A stretch of 64,000 nucleotides of DNA. Source: Platanthera guangdongensis. Its lineage: Eukaryota > Streptophyta > Magnoliopsida > Asparagales > Orchidaceae. The position numbers were made by a program, and so were the translations under genes. The stretch spans positions 66,638,757-66,702,756 of the forward strand of contig CM077165.1 in NCBI GenBank assembly GCA_039583875.1, given 5' to 3'. Positions 35,073-45,994 of the stretch are shown one piece after another (position 1 is the first letter of the stretch; the number at the start of each line of letters is the position of its first letter). The notes under the pieces were generated by a model that was not told the origin of the DNA, searched no databases, and saw nothing but the letters and a program-made list of their open reading frames with translations.

Positions 35073-36515
35073 CTAAATGATACCTGAGTGGAATAACTCG
35101 GGGTATTCCTCCAACATAGCCTGCTCTCGCTCCCAAGAAAGCTCCTCACGTCCGCAATTATCCCAACGAACTTTAACCATTCGGACCTCCTTGTTGCGGA
35201 GTCGTTTGACTGCAACATCTTCAATTCGTACTAGCTTGACCCTTGTTGTTAACTCATAATCAACCGGTACCTGATTGTCCATAACGATCTGCGAAGACTC
35301 TTGCACTGCCTTACGCAACACCGATACGTGGAATACGTCATGCAGCCCACTCAACTCTGTCGACAGCTTCAACCTATACGCCGCCTCGCCAACACGCTCC
35401 AGGATTTCAAATGGTCCAATGTATCTCGGACTCAGCTTCTTCAAGCGTCGAACCCTCGATACACCCTTGAACGTCTTGATCTTTAAATATACCATGTCGC
35501 CAACGTTGAACTCCACTTTTCTATGTTTGGCGTTGTAGTACTTTGACTGTCTATCCTGAGCAATCTTCAGCCTTTCCTGAATTGTCTGTATCACTGAAGT
35601 GGCATCTTCCACCGCTTGACGTTTATACAGCTTTGATTCGCCTGCTTCCAACCAAGACAACGGCGTACGACACTTCCTCCCGTACAAGGCTTCGAAAGGT
35701 GCCATTCCAATACTTGCCTGAAAACTGTTGTTGTACGCAAACTCCACCATGTACAAGTGATCCTCCCAATTCTTCCCGAAATCTAGGACGCACATGCGAA
35801 GAATGTCCTCCATAGTCACGTTGACTCTCTCGGTTTGGCCATCTGTCTGCGGGTGAAAGGCTGTGCTGAACTTTAGCTTAGTACCCAACAGACCATGCAC
35901 CAACCTCCAGTCATTTGACGTGAAGCGTCCATCACGATCACTAACGATACTGCGAGGCACACCATGCAATCGTACAATGTTATCCACGTAGAGTTTGGCT
36001 AACTCTTCCACTGGATCCTCCTTCCTCACTGGGATAAAGTGCAACACCTTTGTCAATCTATCTACCACCACCCAAATGGCGTCGTTTCCCTTCTGCGATT
36101 TCGGCAAACCGTGCACAAAATCCATAGATATGTCGTCAAACTTCCATTCTGGGATAGGAAGGGATTTCAAGAAACCTCCGGGCTTCTGGCATTCCGCCTT
36201 CACTAATGCACAAGTACGACACTTGGCCACATAAAGTGCCACATCCTTCTTCAAACCCGGCCACCAGAATAATTTCTTCATGTCTCTATACATTTTTGTG
36301 CTTCTCGGGTGGATTGAGTACTTGGTATGATGAGCCTCATACATCAATTCCTCCTGAATACTATTCGCACTAGGAACGCATAGACGACCGTCCTTCCTTA
36401 GCAACCCATCTTCAACCACAAACTGGGAATTTGACCCATCCAAAGCTTCATCCAAGATTTGCTTCATGCTGCTATCCTGAACCAAAGCCCGCCGAACTCT
36501 ATCCGCTAGGTCACA
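35073..36515 (-). CDS. gypsy-2 integrase (C-terminal part of pol)
   Basis: About 480 codons, in frame with the RT part and separated from it only by a TAG at 36516-36518. The N-terminal zinc domain is complete: MYEAHHTKYSIHPRSTKMY gives the two His, and a CRTCALVK block gives the two Cys. The core has Asp in DDISMDFVHGLP, Asp in IVSDRDGRFTS and Glu in DGQTERVNVTMEDILR, followed by VEFAYNNSFQASIGMAPFEA. The C-terminal domain shows VGDMVYLKIK, KKLSPRYIGPFEILERVGE and LHDVFHVSVL, then a chromodomain-like tail to HSGII. All catalytic residues are present, so the protein part looks functional if the TAG is bypassed. Confidence 0.9.
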   Translation of the reverse strand, partial: CDLADRVRRALVQDSSMKQILDEALDGSNSQFVVEDGLLRKDGRLCVPSANSIQEELMYEAHHTKYSIHPRSTKMYRDMKKLFWWPGLKKDVALYVAKCRTCALVKAECQKPGGFLKSLPIPEWKFDDISMDFVHGLPKSQKGNDAIWVVVDRLTKVLHFIPVRKEDPVEELAKLYVDNIVRLHGVPRSIVSDRDGRFTSNDWRLVHGLLGTKLKFSTAFHPQTDGQTERVNVTMEDILRMCVLDFGKNWEDHLYMVEFAYNNSFQASIGMAPFEALYGRKCRTPLSWLEAGESKLYKRQAVEDATSVIQTIQERLKIAQDRQSKYYNAKHRKVEFNVGDMVYLKIKTFKGVSRVRRLKKLSPRYIGPFEILERVGEAAYRLKLSTELSGLHDVFHVSVLRKAVQESSQIVMDNQVPVDYELTTRVKLVRIEDVAVKRLRNKEVRMVKVRWDNCGREELSWEREQAMLEEYPELFHSGII

Positions 36516-38471
36516 CTACACCTCTGTCCAAAACAGTTTCGCCTCGGCACTAGACTGCTTATCGACGCAAGATATCTCCAATGCCTCCAACTCTTGGACC
36601 AATCTCTCATCATGTACTGATAACCAATTGGCTTGTGCGGGAATCTTATGACTCAACGCATCCGCCACTGCATTTCCCTTTCCAGGCACATAGTGTATCT
36701 TGAAGGTGTAGTCCCCTAAGAACTCCATCCATCTCCGCTGCCTCATGTTCAGATCCTTTTGGTCCAATAGGTACTTCAAGCTCTTATGATCGGTGTAAAT
36801 ATCGACCTTCACACCGTACAGATAGTGCCTCCAAAGCTTTAGAGCAAATATCACGGCCGCTAACTCTAAATCGTGGACCGGATAATTCCTCTCGTGAATC
36901 TTCAGTTGTCGTGAACCATAAGCTATCACTCTCCCATGCTGTAGCAGGACACAGCCCAAACCACAACCCGAAGCATCATTATAGATCTCGAACCCTTCGG
37001 TTCCACTTGGCGAACATAAAATGGGTGCCGTGGTCAAGCGCCTCTTCAATTCTTCAAAATCCTGTTCGCACTCCGAAGACCACACAAACTTCTGATCCTT
37101 TCTTGTCAACATCATGAGTGGTAGTGCTATCCGCGAGAAGTTCTCTACGAAGCGCCTGTAGTAGCCAGCAAGCCCCAGAAAACTCCGGACCTCTGCCACT
37201 ATAGACCAAGTAGGCCACTCCCGTATCGCCACTATCTTCGCCGAATCTACAGCTATTCCTTCTCCACTGACAACATGACCAAGGAACGCTATCGAGGATA
37301 ACCAGAATTCACACTTGGAGAACTTTGCATACAACTGACTTCTCCTCAATGTCTCCAACACCATGTGTAAATGCTTGTAATGATCCTCCTCGCACCGCGA
37401 ATACACCAGAATATCATCGATGAATACTATCACAAACTGATCCAAGTATTCTCTGAACGTCCTATTCATCAGATCCATAAACACGGATGGCGCATTCGTC
37501 AACCCAAACGGCATAACCGTGAACTCGTAATGCCCAAACCGCGTACTGAATGTTGTCTTTGGGATGTCGCTCTCCCTTATCCTCAACTGATAGTAACCGG
37601 ACTTCAAATCTAACTTTGAATATACAGTTGATCCAACCAACTGATCAAATAGATCGTCAATCCTCGGGATTGGATATTTGTTCTTCTCCGTAAGTTTGTT
37701 CAACTCCCGATAATCGATACAAAGCCGCAAGCTCTCATCTTTCTTCTTAACAAAGAGAACTGGTGCGCTCCAAGGCGATGAACTTGGACGCACATAACCT
37801 TGATCTAGCAATTCCTGCAGTTGCACCTTCAACTCTGCCATTTCTCTTGGGGCTATCCGATAGGGGGAGCGTGACACCGGTTTGGCACCTGGTACCAGCT
37901 CTATAGTAAAGTCTATCTCCCGCTGAGGAGGGGCTCTTGGGAGATCATCTGGAAACACATCAGGATACTCGGACACAACTAGGATGCTGTCCAAACTAGG
38001 CTTAGGCGTCGAAGTCTGCACTAGAGTGACATATAGTTCTGCCCCAGACCGAACTGCCTTGAACATCTGAAGGGCCGACATCAGAACTTTCCTTGACCCC
38101 TTCATGCCCGCAAAAGTAGTCTCTTGATCAGTGTCCAGACCCAACTTATCTTCTTTACGGCTGCAATCAATACATGCACTTTGCTCCGAGAGCCAATCCA
38201 TACCGAAAATTACGTCGAACTCCACCAACGGTAGAACCAACGCCCGCAAATCAAACTCCCGGTCTCCAATCCGAATCTTCACAACACAAACCCTATCCGC
38301 ACGCATTGAGCACCCATTAGGCAACAACACATCCAACTTGTCTTCTGCCATCGAGAACGGAACTCCGATGCGCGATATAAGCTTTTCAGACAAGAAGGAA
38401 TGAGATGCTCCCGTATCAAAAAGGGCTCTCGCCGGAAACCCAAAGATTAACACAAAGCCTAGCACTAACAA
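36516..38471 (-). CDS. gypsy-2 protease, reverse transcriptase and RNase H (N-terminal part of pol)
   Basis: 651 codons ending in a TAG. The protease motif [15 protein letters not shown] near residue 15 is intact, with VIFGMDWL following. The RT domain spans about residues 200-430: [50 protein letters not shown] and [13 protein letters not shown], all catalytic Asp present. The connection [17 protein letters not shown] leads to RNase H with [34 protein letters not shown] and [10 protein letters not shown]. The frame is different from gag (low ends 38525 and 36516), so a frameshift or missing bases separate gag and pol. The first codons (MLVLGF) are not a typical start; translation presumably arrives from gag. 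Confidence 0.92.
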   Translation of the reverse strand: MLVLGFVLIFGFPARALFDTGASHSFLSEKLISRIGVPFSMAEDKLDVLLPNGCSMRADRVCVVKIRIGDREFDLRALVLPLVEFDVIFGMDWLSEQSACIDCSRKEDKLGLDTDQETTFAGMKGSRKVLMSALQMFKAVRSGAELYVTLVQTSTPKPSLDSILVVSEYPDVFPDDLPRAPPQREIDFTIELVPGAKPVSRSPYRIAPREMAELKVQLQELLDQGYVRPSSSPWSAPVLFVKKKDESLRLCIDYRELNKLTEKNKYPIPRIDDLFDQLVGSTVYSKLDLKSGYYQLRIRESDIPKTTFSTRFGHYEFTVMPFGLTNAPSVFMDLMNRTFREYLDQFVIVFIDDILVYSRCEEDHYKHLHMVLETLRRSQLYAKFSKCEFWLSSIAFLGHVVSGEGIAVDSAKIVAIREWPTWSIVAEVRSFLGLAGYYRRFVENFSRIALPLMMLTRKDQKFVWSSECEQDFEELKRRLTTAPILCSPSGTEGFEIYNDASGCGLGCVLLQHGRVIAYGSRQLKIHERNYPVHDLELAAVIFALKLWRHYLYGVKVDIYTDHKSLKYLLDQKDLNMRQRRWMEFLGDYTFKIHYVPGKGNAVADALSHKIPAQANWLSVHDERLVQELEALEISCVDKQSSAEAKLFWTEV

Positions 38472-38524
38472 ACGTAAGCTTACAAATACAAAGGCAACAA
38501 CTATAAAAGTTAAATCACTGTAAT

Positions 38525-39577
38525 TTAACTCATACCTGTCACCACGTTTTCTTGCTTAATGGCCTCCTGCAGACCAAGGTTGTAGACTCTAGGCTGGGCT
38601 GGAGCATGATGGGATGCGGTTGACTCCACCGCCTTCCCTTTCTCCTCAAAAGTCGCTCCAGGTCTCCTCTCGGACTTTGAACATCCGCTCCAACACTCCC
38701 GAGCAAAATGCCCTGTCTTCCCGCAGTTGTAGAAAGCTCCGGGGACTCGACTTGTAGTTGCCCCCGATGCATCAGCCGAAGGGGCTGAGTTCGAAGTCCT
38801 CCGCTTCTTGTTCCATCTGCGGAAACCTGTCTTGTTACTTGGCACTTTGAACTCGGTCTTCCTTTCTCCTGGGTCCTTCTTCTCTTGAACTTTCTTCGCA
38901 ACCTTTTCCAACGATCGGGCCAAATTGACCAAGGCTAGGAAGCCCTGCGCCTTAGGCCCAGCAAGGAGTAACTGTAAATCGCCTCGAAGGCCCTCATAAA
39001 ATCGGTTGGTCTTCCTCTCTTCTTCTGAAAACATAGCACCAGCATAACGACCCAACCGTGTGAACTCGTGCAGATATTCGTCCACGCTTCTGGATCCCTG
39101 AGACAACCCAAGAAATTGATTCTCCATCTCCAACTTCTGAGCAGAAGATACAAATCTGGCTAGGAACAATCTTGAAAATTCTTCCATCGGCACATCCGCA
39201 AGTTGTCTTCCCACTAGAAGATGAAACTCCATCTCGTCCCACCACAGCCTCGCTTCACCTTCCAAAAGAAAAGTCGCTATGGTGGTCTTCTGCCACTCCT
39301 CAGTCATTTTGGCCGTGAAGACCCTCTTTATGGAAGAAAGCCAGTCCTCAGCTTGAGTTGGCGTTCCAACCCCATTAAACCTCGGAGGATTAAAGCCCAT
39401 CACATGCTTTAGCTGCCGCTCCGTAGTTCTCCTCGGCTCTAGTAACTCAACTGCTGCACGTTCCACCACTCTCGACTCTGCCGCCCTAACCGGTTCTTGC
39501 TCATTCGCAGGAGGTGCGCGATGCATTTGCCCTGCAGGTTGGGCATTTATCACTGCGAACACTGCTTCAGCCACCAT
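38525..39577 (-). CDS. gypsy-2 gag
   Basis: 350 codons from the only in-frame ATG; the open frame extends upstream to a TAG near 39683 without another ATG, so the N-terminus may be lost. The capsid-type retrotransposon gag domain spans residues 60-210, with [48 protein letters not shown] and [13 protein letters not shown]. Near residue 295 the zinc knuckle reads [14 protein letters not shown]; the first Cys of CX2CX4HX4C is replaced by Phe (gypsy-1 keeps it). That should weaken RNA binding. The C-terminus matches gypsy-1 (GLQEAIK to VVTG). Confidence 0.9.
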   Translation of the reverse strand: MVAEAVFAVINAQPAGQMHRAPPANEQEPVRAAESRVVERAAVELLEPRRTTERQLKHVMGFNPPRFNGVGTPTQAEDWLSSIKRVFTAKMTEEWQKTTIATFLLEGEARLWWDEMEFHLLVGRQLADVPMEEFSRLFLARFVSSAQKLEMENQFLGLSQGSRSVDEYLHEFTRLGRYAGAMFSEEERKTNRFYEGLRGDLQLLLAGPKAQGFLALVNLARSLEKVAKKVQEKKDPGERKTEFKVPSNKTGFRRWNKKRRTSNSAPSADASGATTSRVPGAFYNCGKTGHFARECWSGCSKSERRPGATFEEKGKAVESTASHHAPAQPRVYNLGLQEAIKQENVVTGMS

Positions 39578-39889
39578 CCTGATGGTTTCCGCTGAAGGAG
39601 GTGTAGCAGGTACGTCCCTTGGTGCACTACTTTCCGCTGATTGCAGACGCTCTGACTGACCAGCACCGCTCCTAGCTGCCTAAATTAGCAAAGACACAAG
39701 ATTAGACAACACACAAATTGCTAAAAGCAATCATTGGAACACTCAGGTTCCACAAAACAAGTATATTTTCCATTCCTAAGTGGACATTCATGGGTTCTTT
39801 TGATGTTATAACGATGACGCACACATGTGCTCACCACCCCTTAAAATAATTCGCCCACGAATTCATTTAAGCTTGACCGTAACCAGAAG

Positions 39890-39899
39890 TCTGATACCA
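39890..39899 (-). promoter_or_regulatory. gypsy-2 primer binding site (initiator tRNA-Met)
   Basis: Plus-strand tctgatacca is TGGTATCAGA on the element strand, 3 nt from the LTR start at 39903. The leader 39580-39888 has no other recognised feature; it starts near CCTAAGTGGACATTC and is conserved in gypsy-1. Confidence 0.88.
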
Positions 39900-40449
39900 A
39901 ATTGTAACACCCCCATCTGTCGCATGGCATATAACAGAAGGTCCAGCTGGAACCCGACGCCATATACCACAGACAGTCGGAAGGGATACCAAATGAATAA
40001 TCAAACCAACCAATTAAGACTACTCGTCCTAATCACAGAGCATTCTAGCGGAAGATTTTAAAGTTGAAAGAACCCAAAATTAAATCCAACTATATGAATG
40101 TCCACAGCTACAACAACAGGAATGAAACCCCAAATACACAAAAACGGGTACATGGCCTTATGGCCTTACAAATGTTCACATAAATAAGAGTGTTTTACAT
40201 ACATCGACTCGCAGGCCGGCCACACATGAAAAATATAAAAAAACAGCTATTATACGGCCTTCTAGGGCCAGCACAACAACATGGGCTCCAGCCCGCTATT
40301 TGGCGCTCGGCTCCGCAGCACCTGCAAGCACATACCACCGCACGGTGGCAAATAAAGCAACGGTCAGCTAAAAGCCGACCAAATTATAACGACCCCGCCC
40401 CTTACTCGGGACGGCTGTGCTCTTTCCCTGCATAACATTGGCCCAACAA

Positions 40450-40458
40450 TATATATAG
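40450..40458 (-). promoter_or_regulatory. gypsy-2 5' LTR TATA box
   Basis: Plus-strand atatatata within CAATATATATAGCGC gives CTATATATAT on the element strand. It leaves about 520 bp of R-U5 before the LTR end, and the palindromic block lies about 1 kb upstream. Confidence 0.5.
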
Positions 40459-41468
40459 CGCAATTATAATTCGCCACAGATGTAGGCTCGCACGGCCATA
40501 CACCCCGTGCACTCAGGGCACATTCATGGTGAACCCTGACCCATCAGTGCATTCACCACCACCCCCAGGATGGCAACAACATGTGAGCATTTAGCCTTTC
40601 TGACCACCGTCTAAGGCACCGACTATGCCAACGACCAGTCCCCGTCTTCGGGTCTCTCGCACCGAACCACATAGCCTAGGTCCAATTCCACTTGCCCGTT
40701 GCTTACGCCGCATGTCCAATTTAAGTCCTTTGTGCGGGCCAAGCTTCTCTCGGATCCCAAATTTTCCAAAACAATCTCCTAACCCAGTTATGATCAAGGC
40801 CGGTTCCTAGACCGACAAGTTAGCAGAACACGTTTCCGCTCAGTTTTCCGGGTGCGCCTTGAAGCTAACCTCCAAGGATCCCTGCTACAATCTACAGCGT
40901 AGAAACCCGAAAAAAAATCCAAAGCACGGAGTCTTCTCCGGCAAAACCACATCAAATGCAACATCACCGATCCAGACAAAACACATCCGGGTAGGCTTCA
41001 CACACAATGCCTATGCCCGTACTTACGATTCCGGGCTCTATATGCAACACAAGGGGGACTATTCCCGTCAACCCTAAGGAACACCACGCACTCACCGCAT
41101 ACTCGCGGGAGCAGGGTTCCCTATGCAAAAGAAAGAGCTTCAAACGCTCAAGTTGAGAATCGTTACCCTTGTAGTCCGTTTTGGCGCCATGGAAAAACTA
41201 CGCGGTTAGAACTCTTCGCAATGACCTTCCCTCCACGGATCCGCTCTCCGATTACGAAACGGTGCTCCGATGCTCCGCCGGCGGCCGGAAACCTCCTTCT
41301 TCTTCCTCTTCTCTCTCACTTTGGAAGGGGAGAACTTTGTAGAGAAAATGGGGAATTAACCCCCTATTCCCGGCCTTAACAGAGCAGGATTTCATCTGGG
41401 CCGTCGGATCCTAATTAAAGAAAATGAACGGCTCAGATCTGCACAAAATTCTCCAGACCTTGGCCGAA

Positions 41469-41814
41469 CACGGCTTGGCACACGGCCGTGTCCCAGGCCG
41501 TGTGCCTCGATCCAGGCACGATCGTCGAACTGAGAAACGCACACGGGCCAAGACACGCCCGTGTCTGACCTGACACGCCCGTGTCGGGTTCCTCGACACG
41601 CCCGTGTTTGTGGGCGTGTCACGCATAACCGCCACGACAACGGACACGACCCATCAGGACACGGGTAGGGAAACGGGTTGGCACATGCCCGTGTCAGATG
41701 ACACGCCCGTGTCATCCGACCGTGTTTCTGGCCGTGTCCTTCTCGGGTTGAAAACGGCCAAAAAAATCACCAGCCAGACACGGCCTTGGACACGCCCGTG
41801 TCCTAGGCCGTGTA
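41469..41814. repeat. Palindromic ACACGCCCGTGT minisatellite in gypsy-2 5' LTR U3
   Basis: Counterpart of 34609-34954 with a few base changes (for example GCACGTGT in one copy is GCCCGTGT in the other). Each unit can pair with itself. Confidence 0.85.
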
Positions 41815-42645
41815 CCCCTACAGGCACCCAAAACCCTTTTTTCGCGACCGACTCGCACACAACTTTCGGGGCGTTACACCCCTGACCTAGGGCGTGACTC
41901 ATCTCTCCGCTCGACGAATTATCGTTCAATAATTTCAGCTCGTCTTTCCGTTCGACGATCGTCAATTCCTCCACGACACGCCCAGAGTCACGCCCGTGAC
42001 CTAGGGCGTGACTCAAACTCAACTCGATGATTTCAACTCGATACTTTATGCTCGATGATTGTCGAGTGTAGACACCAACCGACACGCCCAGCGTCACGCC
42101 GTGACCTGGGGTGTGACCATTCCACCTGGCTCGATAAGACCCGCGCGGCGACTTTCGACGCAACCCGCGCCCAGTTCTACCTCGCCGACACGCCCATCGT
42201 CATGCCCATGACCTGGGGCGTGACCTCGGTGTGACCGACACGTGTCCAGCCCAAAGTCAACTTTGTCGTCAAATCGTCGGCCGCCTTCGCAAACAGTAGT
42301 GACACGCCCGCCGACACGCCCGTGTCAGAGGGCGTGTACTTAGCTTTTTTTTTCCTATAAATTCCCCATTTCTGTAATTACCAAGGGTTCACATTTTTGA
42401 GCCACTTTAGTGTGTTTTCTGGGCTGCATCCGTGGATTCCCTTGCTATGTAAGGAGATTTCTCCCCCCTTTTATTTCATGTTTGTTTTTGCTTTAGCTTT
42501 AGCTTTATAATAGCTTTGTAATAGTCTTCTTTAATCAATAAAAATGTTAGTTTTCCTCTTCTTAAATGGCTTTGGAATGAACTCATGTGCCCACTTTTCT
42601 TCTCATTTTATCCTTAGTATTTCCTTTGTTTTTTCTCTTTATGAA

Positions 42646-42647
<2 letters not shown>

Positions 42648-42691
<44 letters not shown>
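42648..42691 (+). repeat. (GT)22 microsatellite in Athila 3' LTR
   Basis: 22 GT units where the 5' LTR has 8 (23621-23636). This is slippage after insertion. Confidence 0.95.
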
Positions 42692-42694
<3 letters not shown>

Positions 42695-44281
42695 AGTGTA
42701 ACATGTTTATTATTCATGTTTTTAACTTGTCTTCATGTTAGGTTTTGTAGTAAATTTCATTTCCAAATCAAATGTGGTATGATAAGTTTTCCTCTTTTTT
42801 CATCATGTCTTTTACTTAAGAGCCTTATGCTTTCATTCTTATGTATTTATAAAACAGTATTGAAAGTGATTTTGATTTTTTTTACTTAGCTTTTTTTTTA
42901 TAGGATTGTAAAACCTTTTTTGTTCTTTTCATTTTCTTCTTCACCTTTTTATCACTTTTATGAAAACATAAGAATGAAAATCTTGTTATTTTAATTTTTC
43001 AAGAAGTTTGGTTTTTGATTTGTTTTGAAAAAAACTTTTGTTCTCTTAAAATTTTATTTTGTTCTTTTTATTTGTTTTTGGTAAAACCTAAGTATAGAAA
43101 AGTAATAGTTTTAATTTTTAGGTAACTTTTATTTTGTTTTCAAATGTGTGTGTGAGTGTATGAGAATAATCTTTAAGCTTTCTTTAATTTATGAAGAGTG
43201 TGAGAGTGTAGGTGTTAAATTTTCATGCTTTATTTACATGCTTTATTTTATTGCTTTCTTCAATTATGTAGAGTGTGTGTGTGTAGAAGATAAATTTTCA
43301 TGCTTTATTTTATCGCTTTCTTCAATTATGTAGAGTGCGTGCGTGTAGGAGATAGGTTTATTACTTTATTTCAATTATGTAGCGTGTGTGTATTAGCATT
43401 TATTTCCGCCTACTCGCTAGGAGTTAAATAGCCGGATTTTGTTTACCGCCTGCTCATTTGAGTTAAATGGCTGGTCTTTTATTTTTCTGTAATTATTTTA
43501 TTAGGACTTGTAATTGTATTTATTTTCGCCTACTCGTTAAGAGTTAAATGGTGTGCCCTTTATTTCTCGCCTACTCGTTTGAGCAGGACTTGTAATTTTC
43601 CTTTTTTGTAACTTAGTTTCTGTTTTATTTATAATTTGGAGTTTGCGTGAGTTCTTGTTTTAGCTAACTTTTCAGCTTTCTAAATGTTTGTTATTTTTTA
43701 TGTCCTCTTCTTATAATTATTTAGCGTTTAATTTCGAACTCGCGCCTCATTAAATTATAAAGCCGTACACATACCGATGTGTGGATAATCGCTATTAGCC
43801 TCGGCATCGAAGAGCATTGGGACATTTAAAATAATTCGTAATAATTAATGCTCTTTATTTTCACTTTAATTTAAGCACTTAAGGTTTACAACGGGTTAAC
43901 GACGCGTAGGACCACAAATCGATGTGTGGGCCCTATTTCAGTTATCCATACGCTAGCTAGCCGAGAGGCCGTGCGTGTGGACAGATCACCCCTGGGTAAA
44001 TAGAGTTGCGTGCATACCCTCGAGCAATATTCCTAGAGATAAGTGCGCTCACATTTGTGGAACCTCCAAGGCCAAATTGCCTTCTATTAATTTGAAAAAT
44101 AAGTCCTCTAATTATTAAAAATTATTTTAGTCTTAATCTGATTCGGTGCCGAGCGTTAACCCTTCATCGAATTCTCTAAATCTTTTTTTGCTCTTTTACT
44201 TTTTCTGTCTTTACTTAATTAAAATCTCCACCTTATTTTCAGTAAAATAATAGTCCTCCCGGAGGAGTAAGAATAGTCAAC

Positions 44282-44286
44282 ACGAC
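44282..44286. other. Target-site duplication of copia-1, left copy (ACGAC)
   Basis: ACGAC precedes the copia-1 TG and recurs at 53456-53460 after its CA. The Athila 5' LTR has the single related site ATGAC at 25352-25356. Confidence 0.92.
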
Positions 44287-44660
44287 TGAAAGTGAAAGCT
44301 AGATCTGATATACTCTAGAGGGGGGTGAATATAGTATGGTGCAAAAAAAAAAATATTTACAACAGTTGTTGTAATCTGAGTAAATAGGGAAGCAAATGGT
44401 AAATCTAAACACATCAGCTATCTAATGACAATCTACAAAAGAAACTAATCACAGATCACAGCCAGAAACAAAAGTAAAGACAAGCAACCAGAAGACATAA
44501 GGAGCTATAGTGGTTCCCCTAAAATTGGGCACCAATGAGCTTTTGATAAGGTGCTCAAAAACCAAACCAGATTTTTTGATCAGGTGTCTTGCCACCAATG
44601 AGCTTTTGATAAGGTGCTCAAAAACCAAGCACAAACTTTTGATGGGAGTTTGAAAAACCT

Positions 44661-44668
44661 TATATATA
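44661..44668 (-). promoter_or_regulatory. TATA box in copia-1 3' LTR, absent from the 5' LTR
   Basis: Element strand CCTATATATAAGG. The same position in the 5' LTR (52279-52288) reads CTCTGCAAAGG on the element strand, without a TATA box, while flanking bases are identical. Confidence 0.5.
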
Positions 44669-45379
44669 GGTGGGGATGAGAGAGTGATGGAAGTCTTCTC
44701 TTTCTCAAAGCAGCTGAGAAGACTATGTGGATATTGATGTTGTCAAAGCTCCCCCTGAGATCTGTAGTTAATTAGGAAATGAAGCTTTGCAATAAGGTGA
44801 TAGGCCTTCAGAAATTGATCTCCAACAAATGATGATTTCAGCAACAGATGAAATATGAGGTTCCTGGAGTCTTGAATGATGATGCCCTTGAACACTTGAA
44901 TCAAAAGAGATCTGAAGATTTCAGTTGGTTGATCTCCTTGGTTGTGTGTTCTTGTATGAATTCTTTTAGACAGAGAATGTTTACCGCTCTTTTTCTTTCT
45001 TTTGTGAACAGTTGGTGTTGAGAAAGATGTTGTTCCAGAGAAGAGTTGTAGCAGAGAATCTTTTTCTCTTCTTCTTCTTGTGCACTCTCTTCTTCTTGAT
45101 TGCTTGTTATGAGAGATTCAGAAATCTTGTCTTTTATTCCTTTTGTTCTGAATAGAAAATCATCCTCTGTCAAGAATAGTTGTTAGCCTGTCATTAATTG
45201 ACTTCCTTAATTGCAATTATCTTATGGGGGAAAGTCCAAAGAAACATTCCTTGATAATCCCTTGAAACTTGGTCCAGAATAAATGAAAACGGCTACAAGA
45301 TCTTCTGAATTAATTGCTGAGAATAACTCCTTAACTGTTCTGAATTTGAATCTTGAAAACCATTTGACTCTTCAGAAAA

Positions 45380-45663
45380 ACGTCGAACTGAGCTCTACTA
45401 TCGTCGAACTGAGCTCAGCGTTTTAGACTTATACAGCAACAAAGATCATCGATCTGAGCTCAACTATCGTCGAACTGAGCCCAGAGATAGAGAATTAATA
45501 CTGGAGTCAAGATCATCGAACCGAGCTCGAAGATCGTCGAATAAAGTTCGACGATTTGTTGAAGTTGAGCTCAGCAATCGTCGAATGGAGTTCGACGATC
45601 CGTCGAAGTTGAGCTAAACGATCGTCGATTGGAGTTCAACGATTCGTCGTACTGAGCTCGACG
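45380..45663. repeat. TCGACGA / GAGCTC minisatellite in copia-1 3' LTR
   Basis: Irregular repeats of TCGTCGAACTGAGCTC and GAGTTCGACGATC words, about 25-30 bp apart, many of them palindromic. The 5' LTR counterpart is at 52999-53282. Confidence 0.85.
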
Positions 45664-45837
45664 AAATGACTTAGTTTCCAAACTGAAAAACCTTGGTCTT
45701 GAGGGCAGCTTCCAAACCTAACTACTAACCCTTAGACTCAATTCTAATTGACCTTTAGATCTATACAATGAGGTCAAAATCAGGTTTCCTAAAGACATAG
45801 TGATCCTGACCCAAATTAGTAATAGGGTGTTCCAACA

Positions 45838-45849
45838 ATCTCCCTCTAT
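45838..45849 (-). promoter_or_regulatory. copia-1 polypurine tract
   Basis: Plus-strand atctccctctat is ATAGAGGGAGAT on the element strand, adjoining the 3' LTR. The stretch 45850-45994 shows nothing else. Confidence 0.85.
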
Positions 45850-45994
45850 TTCGGTTAGGATTACTATTTATAAAAATTAGAGAAATTAAAAACATCATAC
45901 AAAGCATCAATATAACAAACAAAAACATTGCAGAATCACAGATATAATACCTCAGACAGAAATCAGAAATCAGAATAATTGTCACCTTACAGAA

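Larger units (their letters stand above)
33043..41878 (-). mobile_element. gypsy-2: nearly complete Ty3/gypsy (chromovirus, Del/Tekay-like) retrotransposon
   Basis: 8836 bp on the minus strand. LTRs are 33043-35018 and 39903-41878, both exactly 1976 bp from TGTAACACCC to GGCGTTACA, and differ by only a few per cent by eye. Between them lie the priming site, gag, a protease-RT-RNase H-integrase frame with a single internal TAG, and a polypurine tract. The integrase tail RNKEVRMVKVRWDN and EELSWEREQ resembles the reduced chromodomain of the Del/Tekay group. It is inserted in the U3 of the Athila 3' LTR. It is the best-preserved element in the window. Confidence 0.95.
39903..41878 (-). repeat. 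gypsy-2 5' LTR (1976 bp)
   Basis: Same length and termini as the 3' LTR at 33043. A minus-strand TATATAT box is at 40450-40458; the U3 minisatellite is at 41469-41814. It is the promoter-bearing copy for gag-pol. Confidence 0.95.
41879..44286 (+). repeat. Athila 3' LTR, part 2
   Basis: Begins with the duplication CCCCT (41879-41883) and resumes the LTR at GACCTAGGGCGTGAC. It carries the second palindrome block, a TATA box at 42356-42362, a GT repeat expanded to 22 units (42648-42691) and the CCTACTCG repeats (43405-43590). About 130 bp present at 24965-25094 of the 5' LTR are missing at 44023. It is interrupted at 44286 by copia-1. Confidence 0.9.
44287..45837 (-). repeat. copia-1 3' LTR (1551 bp)
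   Basis: About 62 bp shorter than the 5' LTR, because of a deletion near 44527 between two TGGG words. It contains a direct duplication of a CACCAATGAGCTTTTG unit (about 61-bp period, 44530 and 44592), a TATATATA box at 44661-44668, and the TCGACGA-type minisatellite. A 90-codon ORF at 44901-45173 recurs only in broken form in the 5' LTR and is not credited as a gene. Confidence 0.93.

Noticed and set aside
44901..45173. 90-codon ORF with charged sequence in the copia-1 3' LTR
   Set aside because: The same region of the 5' LTR is not open over this length, so it is unlikely to be a conserved gene.
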